A DNA stretch of 64,000 nt. Origin: Arthrobacter echini (GTDB taxonomy: Bacteria; Actinomycetota; Actinomycetes; Actinomycetales; Micrococcaceae). Location of the stretch: the NCBI RefSeq assembly GCF_004803505.1, contig NZ_SSWH01000008.1, forward strand, positions 62,001 through 126,000. Reading direction: 5' to 3'. Shown here piece after piece: positions 28,996-37,423 of this stretch (positions are counted from its first letter, which is position 1; every line of letters begins with the position of its first letter). The position numbers and the translations under genes were made by a program. The notes beneath the pieces were generated by a model. It made no database searches, had not been told where the DNA came from, and saw nothing but the letters and a program-made list of their open reading frames with translations.

Positions 28996-29025
28996 TTGAG
29001 GGGCCTGCGGTGCCACTCCTAGCGT
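28996..29025 (+). promoter_or_regulatory. Candidate promoter of the alcohol dehydrogenase gene
   Basis: TTGAGG (28996-29001), an 18-bp spacer and TAGCGT (29020-29025). This would give a leader of about 50 nt with AAGGAG before the ATG at 29085. It is one of the few places here with a recognisable -35 box. Confidence 0.45.
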
Positions 29026-29084
29026 TGAGCAGAGTTGATGATCAGTCGTCCCGCTGGTCGCTCGAAGCTGAAGGAGCACACATC

Positions 29085-30293
29085 ATGAAAGCCCTTGTCT
29101 GGCACGGTGAAGGTGATATCCGACTCGACAACGTCGATGATCCTTCGATCATCGATCCCACTGACGCCATCGTGCGCGTCACCCGGACCGCCATCTGCGG
29201 TACCGATCTGCATTTCATCCGCGGCACCATGGCGCCCATGAAGGAAGGGACGATCCTCGGCCACGAAGCTGTCGGCGAGATTACTGCCGTTGGCGATGCA
29301 GTCCGCCGCTTCGCCCCCGGAGACCGGGTGGTGGTGTCCTCGACCATGTCCTGTGGCGTCTGCTGGCAGTGCCGAGCCGGACACACAGCCCAGTGCGACA
29401 ACGCGAACCCGAACGGCCCGCAGGCGGGAACGTGCTTCTTCGGTGGGCCCGGGTCAACGGGACCCGTCGATGGGCTCCAGGCCGAGTACGCGCGTATTCC
29501 ATGGGCATCGAACACCCTGACCGCACTGCCGGACAACATCAGTGATGAGCAGGCCATTCTGCTCTCGGACATCTTCCCCACCGCATGGTTCGGGGCCCAA
29601 CTGGCCGGTGTGCAGCGCGGGGACACCGTCGCGGTATACGGAGCGGGACCCGTCGGGCAGTTCGCGATCGTATCTGCCTTCCGGCAGGGAGCCTCGCGGG
29701 TGTTCGCAGTCGACGGCATCGACACCCGGCTCGTCCTGGCGCTCGACCAGAACGCCGAGGTCATCAACTTCAACCGTGAGGACCCGGTGCAGGCCATCAT
29801 GGAGGCGACGCTAGGAATCGGCGTGGACGCCGTCATCGATGCCGTGGGCGTCGATGCGCAGCGCCCCAGATCCGGACCGGCAGCGGCGGACAGCGAGCAG
29901 CAGGCGGACGAGTTCGGGCAGGAAGTGGCGCAGGTGGCTCCCAAGACGAACATCCAGGGCGAGAACTGGGTGCCGGGCAACGCGCCGTCGCAGGTGTCAC
30001 AGTGGAGTATCGAAACCGTCCGGAAGTATGGTCGCATCGGCATCATCGGGGTCTATAGCCCGGACCTGATGTCCTACCCGATCGGGCAGGCGATGAACAA
30101 GAACCTGACCATCCGGATGGGTAACTGCGACCACCGCTCGGTCACACCGCCGCTGCTCGACCTCGTCGCTTCGGGGGTATTCGACCCGACGAGGTTCATC
30201 ACCCAGCACGAGCCGATCACCGACATCGTCGACGCCTACCTGAGCTTCGATCGGCGCGAGGAGGGCTGGCTCAAGACGGTGGTGGCCCCTTGA
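29085..30293 (+). CDS. Zinc-dependent alcohol/formaldehyde dehydrogenase family protein
   Basis: 402 residues from the ATG at 29085, preceded by AAGGAG 8 bases away. Catalytic zinc ligands Cys38 (ICGTD) and His60-Glu61 (GHE). Structural zinc cysteines 90, 93, 96 and 104 (CGVCWQC...C). A Rossmann fold follows with GAGPVG near residue 190. The length and the insert QGENWVPG after residue 285 recall the glutathione-independent formaldehyde dehydrogenase group rather than short alcohol dehydrogenases. The substrate is not evident. It lies in the accessory-looking 29-33 kb segment. Confidence 0.88.
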   Translation: MKALVWHGEGDIRLDNVDDPSIIDPTDAIVRVTRTAICGTDLHFIRGTMAPMKEGTILGHEAVGEITAVGDAVRRFAPGDRVVVSSTMSCGVCWQCRAGHTAQCDNANPNGPQAGTCFFGGPGSTGPVDGLQAEYARIPWASNTLTALPDNISDEQAILLSDIFPTAWFGAQLAGVQRGDTVAVYGAGPVGQFAIVSAFRQGASRVFAVDGIDTRLVLALDQNAEVINFNREDPVQAIMEATLGIGVDAVIDAVGVDAQRPRSGPAAADSEQQADEFGQEVAQVAPKTNIQGENWVPGNAPSQVSQWSIETVRKYGRIGIIGVYSPDLMSYPIGQAMNKNLTIRMGNCDHRSVTPPLLDLVASGVFDPTRFITQHEPITDIVDAYLSFDRREEGWLKTVVAP

Positions 30294-30424
30294 ATCGAGC
30301 CGGCCCTCCTCGCTGGCCGCGATGCCGGGAGCGTGTAAGCCGCCGCCGATGACCTTGCCGCAGGGTCGAACAACACGACTGGACTCCCTGATGCCCTGTG
30401 AAGCCCAGCGGCTATGCCGTCGCC

Positions 30425-30946
30425 ATGCCGAGGGACGTCGCACTGATCCGAGGGGTAGGAGGGCCGACCGCCCTGCGGATGCCGGCTTTGCGCTCAGCGC
30501 TAGAAGCCGTGGGCCTTGAAGGCGTCGTGACCCTGCAGGTGGCCGGGAACGTCGTCTTCGAGCGCGGTGCCCGTTCCTCATCAGCGTGTGCCGAGCTCGT
30601 CAGGCGCACCATCCGCGAGACATTCGGCCACGATCTGCCCGTCGTCGTCCGATCGCATGAACAGCTCGTCGACGGCGAGCGGCGCAACCCGTTCGTCGGC
30701 ACCCAGGAGGGACGGTGGGTGATGACGGTGTTCCTCGACGGACCGCCGCACACCGGTCTCGTCCTGGCGGCGGACAGCAGCGCACCCGATCTGTTCGTCG
30801 TGGACGGGATGGAGGTGTTCATCCGCTACGCCGACGCCGCGGGGACATCGAAACTCCAGGCCGCCTGGTTCGAGAAGCGGCTCGGGGTCATCGGCACCGC
30901 CCGTAATGCCAACACGGTCGCAAAACTCGTGCAGCTCACCGCGTGA
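30425..30946 (+). CDS. DUF1697 domain protein
   Basis: 173 residues from the ATG at 30425 (MPRDVALIRGV). It fits DUF1697, with the LIRGVGGPTALRM start in place of the usual LLRGINVGG, the block VTLQVAGNVVF and the VRSHEQL block. No function is known for the family. TATGCC ends 6 nt before the ATG, a weaker form of the leaderless promoter pattern, and there is no Shine-Dalgarno sequence. It follows the dehydrogenase by 131 bp on the same strand and is convergent with lactate monooxygenase. Confidence 0.82.
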   Translation: MPRDVALIRGVGGPTALRMPALRSALEAVGLEGVVTLQVAGNVVFERGARSSSACAELVRRTIRETFGHDLPVVVRSHEQLVDGERRNPFVGTQEGRWVMTVFLDGPPHTGLVLAADSSAPDLFVVDGMEVFIRYADAAGTSKLQAAWFEKRLGVIGTARNANTVAKLVQLTA

Positions 30947-31025
30947 TGCTGGAGCGACGCATTGGAGGTTGCACGAGAATTCGCGCCTGTGACAGCGGAG
31001 GGCCCCTGGATCGGAGGAACCTGCG

Positions 31026-32366
31026 TCAGCGGCTGCTCAGGCTCTCCACGGTGATCTCCCGGGCCGAGACATGTCCGGCCAGCCCGAGGGTGAGGTCGAA
31101 TTCGGCGATGAGGTTGGCGACGGTGTCGCGCGCTCCCTGGGCCCCGTTCAACGCCAGCCCGTACAGGTAGGGACGACCGACGGTCACGGCGTCCGCACCC
31201 AGGGCGAGCGCCTTGAAGATGTCGGCGCCGGTGCGGATGCCGCTGTCGAACAGCAGGGTGGCCTTGCCCCCGACGACGCCCGCGATATCCGCGAGCGCGT
31301 CCAGGGACGCGATGCTGCCGCCCACCTGACGCCCGCCGTGGTTGGAGACCATGATTCCGTCGACGCCGATGTCCAGCGCCCGCCGGGCGTCGTCCGGGTG
31401 CAGCACACCCTTGAGGACCACGGGCAGGTCCGTGCGGTTCCGAAGCGTGATCAGGTCCTGCCACGTCAATGAGGGGCGGGAGTAGATGTCCAGGAACGTC
31501 TCGACGGCGGCGCGTGGAACGGGTGAGCGCAGATTGTCCAGGAACCGGCCGGGGAAGCGTCTGCTGATGTTCACCAGGGTCCTGATGGAGCCGAGGGTGA
31601 CGTCGGCCGTGTCCTTGATGCCCGCGGCCCTTGCTGCTGCGAGTCGTTCCCGAACTATCTGCAGGAACGTGTGATCGGCGGTGTACTGGGCAATGCCCTG
31701 TCCCTGGCTGAACGGCAGTGAGCCCAGGTTGAGGTCCAGGGGCCGCCAGCCGAGCAGCTGGGTGTCGAGGGTGACGACGACGGCCTCGGCGCCGATGTTC
31801 TTCGCCCGCTCCAGCAGGCTGTCCACGAGCCTGTCGTCCTTGCTCCAGTACAGCTGGAACCAGCGCGGTGCTGATCCCATCGCAGCGGCGCACTCCTCCA
31901 TCGGAACCCCTGCCTGGTTCGAGAGGATGTAGGGCACACCCAGATCCGCGGCAGCCCGGGCAATGGCCCTGTCGGCCTCGGGGTGGACCAGGTCGGAGGC
32001 GCCGAGGGGTGCCAGCAGGACCGGTGCGGGAATTCGCCGGCCGAAGAGCTCCACGCTGATATCGCGGCGGGAGACGTCGCGCAGGACCCGCGGAACAATC
32101 TTCCACCGCTCGAACGCCTCGCGGTTGGCCCGCATGGTGGAACCGTCCCCGGCACCTCCGGCCGTATAGGCCCATGCCTTCGCCGACATCCTGCGGCGTG
32201 CGCGCCGCTCGAGCGTTGCGAAGTCCGTGGGCACGATCGGTGTTCGCCCCAGGACTCCCGCGCGGTAGATCGCGTTCTGCCGTGCACGCCCGGGTCCTGG
32301 TTCCTGGTCCTTGTCCGTGGCGGGTTCGTTCGTCGGGCTCGCGTTCATCGCGTTCGCAGTCACCAT
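31026..32366 (-). CDS. Lactate 2-monooxygenase-type FMN alpha-hydroxy-acid oxidase
   Basis: 446 residues of the FMN-dependent alpha-hydroxy-acid oxidase family. The FMN and active-site signature SNHGGRQ carries the catalytic His. The block TLDTQLLGWRPLDLNLG followed by QGQGIAQYT matches lactate 2-monooxygenase more than lactate dehydrogenase or glycolate oxidase. This enzyme turns L-lactate into acetate, CO2 and water. The N-terminal 30 residues are polar and disordered. The ATG has AGGAGAG upstream. It is divergent from the FitAB pair. Another hydroxy-acid substrate remains possible. Confidence 0.87.
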   Translation of the reverse strand: MVTANAMNASPTNEPATDKDQEPGPGRARQNAIYRAGVLGRTPIVPTDFATLERRARRRMSAKAWAYTAGGAGDGSTMRANREAFERWKIVPRVLRDVSRRDISVELFGRRIPAPVLLAPLGASDLVHPEADRAIARAAADLGVPYILSNQAGVPMEECAAAMGSAPRWFQLYWSKDDRLVDSLLERAKNIGAEAVVVTLDTQLLGWRPLDLNLGSLPFSQGQGIAQYTADHTFLQIVRERLAAARAAGIKDTADVTLGSIRTLVNISRRFPGRFLDNLRSPVPRAAVETFLDIYSRPSLTWQDLITLRNRTDLPVVLKGVLHPDDARRALDIGVDGIMVSNHGGRQVGGSIASLDALADIAGVVGGKATLLFDSGIRTGADIFKALALGADAVTVGRPYLYGLALNGAQGARDTVANLIAEFDLTLGLAGHVSAREITVESLSSR

Positions 32367-32484
32367 GGATCAACTCTCCTATGGATCGAAGCCTGCGACC
32401 AGGATTGCGGGCTCGGACGAGACCGGCGCGGTGCGGTCCTTCGAAGGCCGCTCTGCTGTTGTCAGAGCGATCCGATCCAGCACT

Positions 32485-32504
32485 GATATCGTGGAATCGA
32501 TATC
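32485..32504. promoter_or_regulatory. Palindromic operator of the toxin-antitoxin operon
   Basis: GATATCG (32485-32491) and its complement CGATATC (32498-32504), a perfect 7-bp inverted repeat with a 6-nt spacer. It covers the likely -10 box TATCGT (32487-32492) and ends 14 bp before the antitoxin ATG. This suits binding by a ribbon-helix-helix antitoxin that represses its own operon. Confidence 0.75.
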
Positions 32505-32518
32505 GAAGGTGGTCACTC

Positions 32519-32746
32519 ATGGAACAGATTCTGATCCGCAATCTTCCTGCGGGAACCAAGGCCGCGCTACGCGCGCGTGCCAAAGTGCGTCACCGCTCGG
32601 TGGAGGCTGAGGTGCGCGAGATGCTCACCAGGGCCCTGATGGACGAGCCCGTCACCCTCGTCGACCTTCTGGGAACCGACGACGGTGCCGACATCGACTT
32701 CGAACCAGACCGCCTCGGACTGACGGCCCGCTCGGCAGATCTGTGA
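32519..32746 (+). CDS. FitA/VapB-type ribbon-helix-helix antitoxin
   Basis: 75 residues from the ATG at 32519 with AAGGTGG about 6 bases upstream. The N-terminal strand IRNLP and the following helices (AALRARAKVRHRSVEAEVREML) form a ribbon-helix-helix DNA-binding domain of the FitA type. The acidic C-terminus (about 45-75) would wrap the toxin. It should block the PIN toxin and repress the operon through the palindrome at 32485-32504. Its last codons overlap the toxin start by 4 bp (GTGA). Confidence 0.88.
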   Translation: MEQILIRNLPAGTKAALRARAKVRHRSVEAEVREMLTRALMDEPVTLVDLLGTDDGADIDFEPDRLGLTARSADL

Positions 32747-33168
32747 AGTACGTCCTGGACACCAACGTCGTCTCTGCGCTGCGCGTCCGCCGCCGCAACC
32801 GGCCCGTCGAGGTGTGGGCGGCATCGGTTCCCCTCAGTGACCAGTTCGTTTCAGCGTTCACCATCGCGGAGATCGAGCGAGGGGTGATCGCCCAGGAGCG
32901 ATCGGACGCCCCGCAGGGGAAGGTGCTGCGCCGCTGGTTCACGGAGAACTTCCTGCCCGCGTTCGCCGACCGAGTGCTGTCCTTCGACCTCGCGGCGGCC
33001 CGGGTTCTCGCAGGGTATCAGGTACCGGAGCATGCACCGTTCGACGACGCCCTCATCGCCGCCGTAGCCCAGTCCGCAGGAATGACCATCGCAACGCGGA
33101 ACACCAGACACTTCGAGCCCCTCGGCGTCCTCTGCCTCAACCCATGGGACATGACGCCGAGCGCCTGA
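32743..33168 (+). CDS. FitB/VapC-type PIN-domain toxin
   Basis: 141 residues from a GTG that overlaps the antitoxin stop. The PIN-domain acidic residues are Asp6 (LDTNVV), Glu43 (AEIERG), Asp101/Asp102 (FDDALIA), with the IATRNTRHF block near residue 117 typical of FitB. PIN toxins are Mg-dependent ribonucleases, many cutting tRNA. All catalytic residues are present, so the toxin looks active. Together with the antitoxin and its operator the module appears complete. It sits between lactate monooxygenase and the heme operon. Confidence 0.9.
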   Translation: MKYVLDTNVVSALRVRRRNRPVEVWAASVPLSDQFVSAFTIAEIERGVIAQERSDAPQGKVLRRWFTENFLPAFADRVLSFDLAAARVLAGYQVPEHAPFDDALIAAVAQSAGMTIATRNTRHFEPLGVLCLNPWDMTPSA

Positions 33169-33216
33169 GTCAGGCGCCGAGCACCGTCGTCGTACGATCG
33201 TCGCTGACCTAGGCGC

Positions 33217-34554
33217 TCAGTCGAGCGGGACCGCCGTCGCGGCAGCGCGGGCAGCCGCCGGCAGGGCCGCGATGATGCGCTCCATCGCGGTGTCGTCGTG
33301 CGCCGCCGAGAGGAACCACGCCTCGTACACCGACGGGGGCAGATAGACACCGGAGTCGAGCATGGAGTGGAAGAACGGCCCGTACCGGAACGTCTCCTGG
33401 GCCTGGGCATCGGCGTAGTTCCACACCCCATGCGCAGAGGTCCCGAACGCGACGCTGAACAGATTCCCCGCACGCTGGATCGAGTGGTCCACGCCGGCCT
33501 CGGTGAGCGCGTCCGAGACGGCGTGGCTCAGCTCCAGGGAGCGGGCGTCGACGTGACGGTAGACGTCGTCCGTCGCCGCCGTCAGGGTGGCGACGCCGGC
33601 GGCCATCGCGATCGGGTTCCCGGACAGCGTGCCGGCCTGGTACACCGGCCCGATCGGCGCGAGGTGGTTCATGACGTCGGCCCGGCCACCGAGCGCCGCG
33701 GCCGGGATACCGCCGCCGATGACCTTGCCGAACGTCAGCAGGTCCGGGGTCCACGGGTGCTCGGCATCCTCGGCCCCGCCCGTGAGCTTCCAGTACCCGC
33801 CGGGGTGCGTGCGGAACCCGGTCATCACCTCGTCGACGATGAACAGTGCGCCGTGCTCGGCGCTGATCCGGCTCAGGAAGGCGTTGAAACCCGGCGCCGG
33901 TGTGACCACGCCCATGTTCGCAGGCGCTGCCTCGGTGATGATGGCCGCGATGTTCCCGCCGTGGGTGCGGAAGGCTTCCTCGACGGCCTCGACGTCGTTG
34001 TACGGGAGCACGAGGGTCTCCGCCGTCGTCGCCTCCGTGACACCGGCGGACCCGGGCAGCGCGAGCGTCGCGACGCCGGACCCGGCCGCCGCGAGGAGGC
34101 TGTCGACGTGCCCGTGGTAGCACCCGGCGAACTTCACGATCAGATTCCGCGAGGTGAACCCGCGGGCCAGGCGCACCGCGGTCATGGTCGCCTCGGTGCC
34201 GGTGGACACCATGCGCAGGAGCTCGACGGCGGGGACGCGCTCCTGCACGAGTTGCGCGAGCTCGGCCTCGGCGGGAGTGGAGGCACCGAACGTGAGCCCG
34301 TGGTCCACCGCCCGGTGGACGGCGGCGATGACCTCGGGATGCGAGTGGCCGAGCAGCGCCGGACCCCACGATCCGACGAGATCCACGTACTGCGTACCGT
34401 CGGCGTCGGTGACATAGGCGCCCTGCGCGTCGACGAGGAAACGCGGCGTCCCGCCGACCGATCCGAAGGCGCGGACCGGGGAGTTGACGCCGCCGGGCAT
34501 CAGGGCGCGGGCACGCTCGTACAGGGTGTCCGACGTCGGGGAGGGCGTGGTCAT
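33217..34554 (-). CDS. hemL: Glutamate-1-semialdehyde 2,1-aminomutase
   Basis: 445-residue PLP enzyme (class III aminotransferase fold) that converts glutamate-1-semialdehyde to 5-aminolevulinate, the product of the C5 pathway started by HemA. The PLP lysine is in [11 protein letters not shown]. The N-terminal [12 protein letters not shown] block is diagnostic for HemL. It is the last gene of the heme operon, 10 bp after hemB, with AAGGAA upstream of the ATG. It is convergent with the PIN toxin. Only a short palindrome at 33161-33177 lies near the end. Confidence 0.96.
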   Translation of the reverse strand: MTTPSPTSDTLYERARALMPGGVNSPVRAFGSVGGTPRFLVDAQGAYVTDADGTQYVDLVGSWGPALLGHSHPEVIAAVHRAVDHGLTFGASTPAEAELAQLVQERVPAVELLRMVSTGTEATMTAVRLARGFTSRNLIVKFAGCYHGHVDSLLAAAGSGVATLALPGSAGVTEATTAETLVLPYNDVEAVEEAFRTHGGNIAAIITEAAPANMGVVTPAPGFNAFLSRISAEHGALFIVDEVMTGFRTHPGGYWKLTGGAEDAEHPWTPDLLTFGKVIGGGIPAAALGGRADVMNHLAPIGPVYQAGTLSGNPIAMAAGVATLTAATDDVYRHVDARSLELSHAVSDALTEAGVDHSIQRAGNLFSVAFGTSAHGVWNYADAQAQETFRYGPFFHSMLDSGVYLPPSVYEAWFLSAAHDDTAMERIIAALPAAARAAATAVPLD

Positions 34555-34564
34555 GTGGGGTTCC

Positions 34565-35551
34565 TTAGCTGTGGTGGTCGTCGAGCCAGAGCGCGAGCTC
34601 CGAGGCCCAGTAGGTGAGGATCAGCTGCGCCCCGGCGCGCTTGATGCCGAGAACCGATTCCTCGATGGCGCGCCGCCGGTCGATCCAGCCGTTCGCCGCT
34701 GCAGCCTCGATCATGGCGTACTCGCCTGAGATCTGGTAGGCCGCGACGGGCACGGGTGACATGGCCGCGACATCGGCGAGGATGTCCAGATAGCTCATGG
34801 CGGGCTTGACCATCACGAGATCGGCGCCCTCCTCCAGGTCGAGTTCCACCTCGTGGAGTGCCTCCCGGCGGTTCGCCGCGTCCATCTGGTAGGTCCGGCG
34901 GTCACCGGTGAGCTGGGAGTCGACGGCTTCGCGGAAGGGCCCGTAGAAGGCGGAGGCGTACTTCGCGGCGTAGGCGAGCACCGTGGTGTCCTGGTGGCCC
35001 GCGTCGTCCAGGGCCTGCCGGATGACGCCGACCTGTCCGTCCATCATGCCCGAGGGCCCGAGGACGTGCGCTCCGGCGTTGGCCTGCTCCACCGCCATCT
35101 GCGCGTAGAGCGCCAGGGTGGTGTCGTTGTCCACGGCGCCGTCGGCGTCGAGCACCCCGCAGTGACCGTGATCGGTGAACTCGTCGAGGCAGACGTCGCT
35201 CATGACGACGAGCGAGTCCCCCACCTCGCTCCTGACGTCGGCGATCGCCCGGTTCAGGACGCCGTCGGGATCGATGCCCGCGCTGCCGGTGGCGTCGCGG
35301 TGCTCGGGGATGCCGAAGAGCATGATGCCGCCCACCCCGCGCTCCACCGCTTCCGCCGCAGCCCGCTTCAGCGAGTCGGTGGTGTGCTGGACGACGCCGG
35401 GCATGGACGAGATGGGCGAGGGCTCGGTGAGGCCCTCGCGGATGAACGCCGGCAGGATCAGCTCGGCAGGATGCACCCGGTGCTCGGCGACCATCCGCCG
35501 CATGGCCGGGGTGGACCGCAGCCTGCGCGGGCGGTGCTGGGGGAAACTCAT
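34565..35551 (-). CDS. hemB: Porphobilinogen synthase (ALA dehydratase)
   Basis: 328 residues. It condenses two 5-aminolevulinate molecules to porphobilinogen. The two Schiff-base lysines are in [11 protein letters not shown] and [10 protein letters not shown]. The metal site reads [14 protein letters not shown] (residues 119-132): Cys121 and Cys131 as in zinc enzymes, but Asp123 where zinc enzymes usually have Cys, a mixed set of ligands. The ATG has GGAGATCG upstream. It lies in the hemD-hemB-hemL end of the heme operon. Confidence 0.96.
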   Translation of the reverse strand: MSFPQHRPRRLRSTPAMRRMVAEHRVHPAELILPAFIREGLTEPSPISSMPGVVQHTTDSLKRAAAEAVERGVGGIMLFGIPEHRDATGSAGIDPDGVLNRAIADVRSEVGDSLVVMSDVCLDEFTDHGHCGVLDADGAVDNDTTLALYAQMAVEQANAGAHVLGPSGMMDGQVGVIRQALDDAGHQDTTVLAYAAKYASAFYGPFREAVDSQLTGDRRTYQMDAANRREALHEVELDLEEGADLVMVKPAMSYLDILADVAAMSPVPVAAYQISGEYAMIEAAAANGWIDRRRAIEESVLGIKRAGAQLILTYWASELALWLDDHHS

Positions 35552-35569
35552 GATCGATCTCCGTTCGGT

Positions 35570-36469
35570 CTACAGCGAATGATCTGTCGTGGCAGTGCGG
35601 CCGGTCGCGTGACGGACGGCACCGACGATGCCCTCCGGCGTGGGCATGGCCGCTGTGGCCGCCGGGTCCCAGCCCTCAGCGCGCAGGGCAGCTGCCGTGG
35701 TGCGGCCGATCGCGACCGCTGTGAACGAGGGCCGTACGCCACCGGACCCGATCACCCTGTCACCGAACTGCCGCACGGCGCTGGGCGCGGTGAAGACGAC
35801 GACGGCCCGCACAGTACCGGTCACCAGGTCCAGGGCGTCGCTCATGCCGAGCAGCGGTGGCGGGACGCCGGCCTCCTCGACGCCGGGGACACGTCGCTCC
35901 GGCTCGGCGGGATAGGGCACGGTGCGGTAGGCCTCGACGCGCCGTACGGACCAGCCAAGACGTTCCAGTCCGGCGCGAAGAGTGTCGGGGGCGAGATCGG
36001 ACTGCGGCAGGAGGACCCGGCCGGTGCCGTGGGGAGAACCGTGGGGAGAGCCGTGGGGAGAGCCGTGCGGGAAGATGTCCAGGATGCCGGCCGCGGATTC
36101 GTCCTCGGGGAGCAGCGACACCTCGACGCCGATACCTCCCAGCAGGTCGGCCGTCGCCGTTCCCACCGCCACCACCCGGGCACCCCCGGTCCGGACGGCG
36201 TCCGCGACCGAGGTTCCGGATCCCCGGGCGACCAGGTCGAGAGCCTGCACGGTGTTTCCGCTCGTCACCACGAGCCACGCGTACTCCCCCCGAGCCAGCG
36301 CTGCCAGTTCGCGCACCACGGCGTCGGTGTCGTCCGGCAGCTCGGTGTCCGTGAGCGGCAGCGCGGACACCCTGAAGCCCGCCTCCCCCAGCGCCGCGGT
36401 CAGCCGGACTGCGCGTGCGGGGTGCCTCAGGACGATGACCGGCGGGGTGGGCCCCTCTGCTGCTGCCAT
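35570..36469 (-). CDS. hemD: Uroporphyrinogen-III synthase
   Basis: 299 residues, two-lobed HemD fold. It closes hydroxymethylbilane to uroporphyrinogen III, with the acyl-ring inversion. HemD is poorly conserved, and the call rests on the fold-level pattern (VTSGNTVQAL, VVFTAPSAVRQF, AIGRTTAAALRAEG) and on its place 6 bp after hemC. Residues around 130-149 hold a PHGS repeat encoded by tandem 12-bp units, an insertion in the linker between lobes. Confidence 0.92.
   Translation of the reverse strand: MAAAEGPTPPVIVLRHPARAVRLTAALGEAGFRVSALPLTDTELPDDTDAVVRELAALARGEYAWLVVTSGNTVQALDLVARGSGTSVADAVRTGGARVVAVGTATADLLGGIGVEVSLLPEDESAAGILDIFPHGSPHGSPHGSPHGTGRVLLPQSDLAPDTLRAGLERLGWSVRRVEAYRTVPYPAEPERRVPGVEEAGVPPPLLGMSDALDLVTGTVRAVVVFTAPSAVRQFGDRVIGSGGVRPSFTAVAIGRTTAAALRAEGWDPAATAAMPTPEGIVGAVRHATGRTATTDHSL
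36026..36073. repeat. 12-bp tandem minisatellite inside hemD
   Basis: Three near-identical 12-bp units (consensus GCCGTGGGGAGA) and a fourth degenerate one. On the coding strand they encode repeated Ser-Pro-His-Gly. Because the unit is four codons, changes in copy number keep the reading frame. Confidence 0.85.
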
Positions 36470-36475
36470 CGGCGC

Positions 36476-37423
36476 CTACGTGGTCAGCGGGGCGATGCCG
36501 GCCGCGCCCGCGGCGAGGAGTTCATCGGCGAGGTCGTGACCGAGCTGCGAGGCTGCATCGGCATCCCCGACGGGAGCAGTGCGGTTCAGCCGGAGGATCG
36601 ACCGCCCGTCGAGACTGCAGACCACCGCCTCGAGCGCCAGCTCGTCACCCTGCACGCGGGCCAGCGCGCCGATCGGGGCACTGCATCCGGCTTCGAGGCG
36701 CCAGAGGACGGCGCGTTCCGCCGTGACGGCAAGCCGGGTGGAGCCGTGGTCGTAGGACGTCAGGGCCTCCCGCAATCCCGGCGCCGATTCGCTCTCGCGG
36801 CACTCCACCGCCAGGGCACCCTGACCGGGCGCCGGCAGCATGACGGCGGGATCGACGAGTTCGGTGATGGCTTTCTCGCGGCCCAACCGGCGCAGCCCGG
36901 CAGCGGCGAGGACCACGGCGTCGAGATCTCCAGGAGCACCGCTGACGAGACCGGCGACGCGACCGAGACGTGTATCCACATTCCCGCGGATGTCCACCAC
37001 CTCGATCCCCGGCCGGGCGGCTCTGAGCTGCGCGGCCCGCCTCGGCGACCCGGTCCCCACCCTGGCGCCGTCGGGCAGTGTGGCGAGCGTGAGACCGTCG
37101 CGGGCACACAGGGCATCGCGGACGTCCTCCCGCTCCGGTACGGCGGCGAGCGTGAGGCCGGGGGCGGGCAGCGTCGGCAGGTCCTTGAGCGAGTGCACCG
37201 CGAGGTCGCACCGCTCCTGGAGCACCGCCTCACGCAGTGCCGCGACGAAGACACCCGTGCCGCCGATCTGCGAGAGCGAGCCCTTCAGGACATCGCCCTC
37301 GGTCCGGACCCGCACGAGCTCGTAGGACGACTCCGCGAGGTCGCCAACTCGCTCCGCCACCGATGTGGTCTGCGTCATCGCCAGGGCACTGCCCCGGGTC
37401 CCGATCCTGATGGGTGTCATCAC
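36476..37423 (-). CDS. hemC: Hydroxymethylbilane synthase (porphobilinogen deaminase)
   Basis: 315 residues, standard length. It links four porphobilinogens into hydroxymethylbilane on a dipyrromethane cofactor bound to the Cys in LEAGCSAPIG. The N-terminal IRIGTRGSALAMTQT and the KDLPT block are diagnostic. The ATG overlaps the cpfC stop by 4 bp (ATGA), and hemD starts 6 bp later, so expression of the three is probably coupled. Confidence 0.96.
   Translation of the reverse strand: MMTPIRIGTRGSALAMTQTTSVAERVGDLAESSYELVRVRTEGDVLKGSLSQIGGTGVFVAALREAVLQERCDLAVHSLKDLPTLPAPGLTLAAVPEREDVRDALCARDGLTLATLPDGARVGTGSPRRAAQLRAARPGIEVVDIRGNVDTRLGRVAGLVSGAPGDLDAVVLAAAGLRRLGREKAITELVDPAVMLPAPGQGALAVECRESESAPGLREALTSYDHGSTRLAVTAERAVLWRLEAGCSAPIGALARVQGDELALEAVVCSLDGRSILRLNRTAPVGDADAASQLGHDLADELLAAGAAGIAPLTT

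Noticed and set aside
28926-33168. 29-33 kb as an integrated mobile element
   Set aside because: No integrase, transposase, tRNA or matching border repeats were seen. Only the gene content suggests transfer.
33161-33218. Terminator between the PIN toxin and hemL
   Set aside because: Only an 8-bp loopless palindrome (33161-33177) and an 8-bp stem with a long loop can be drawn, too weak to call.
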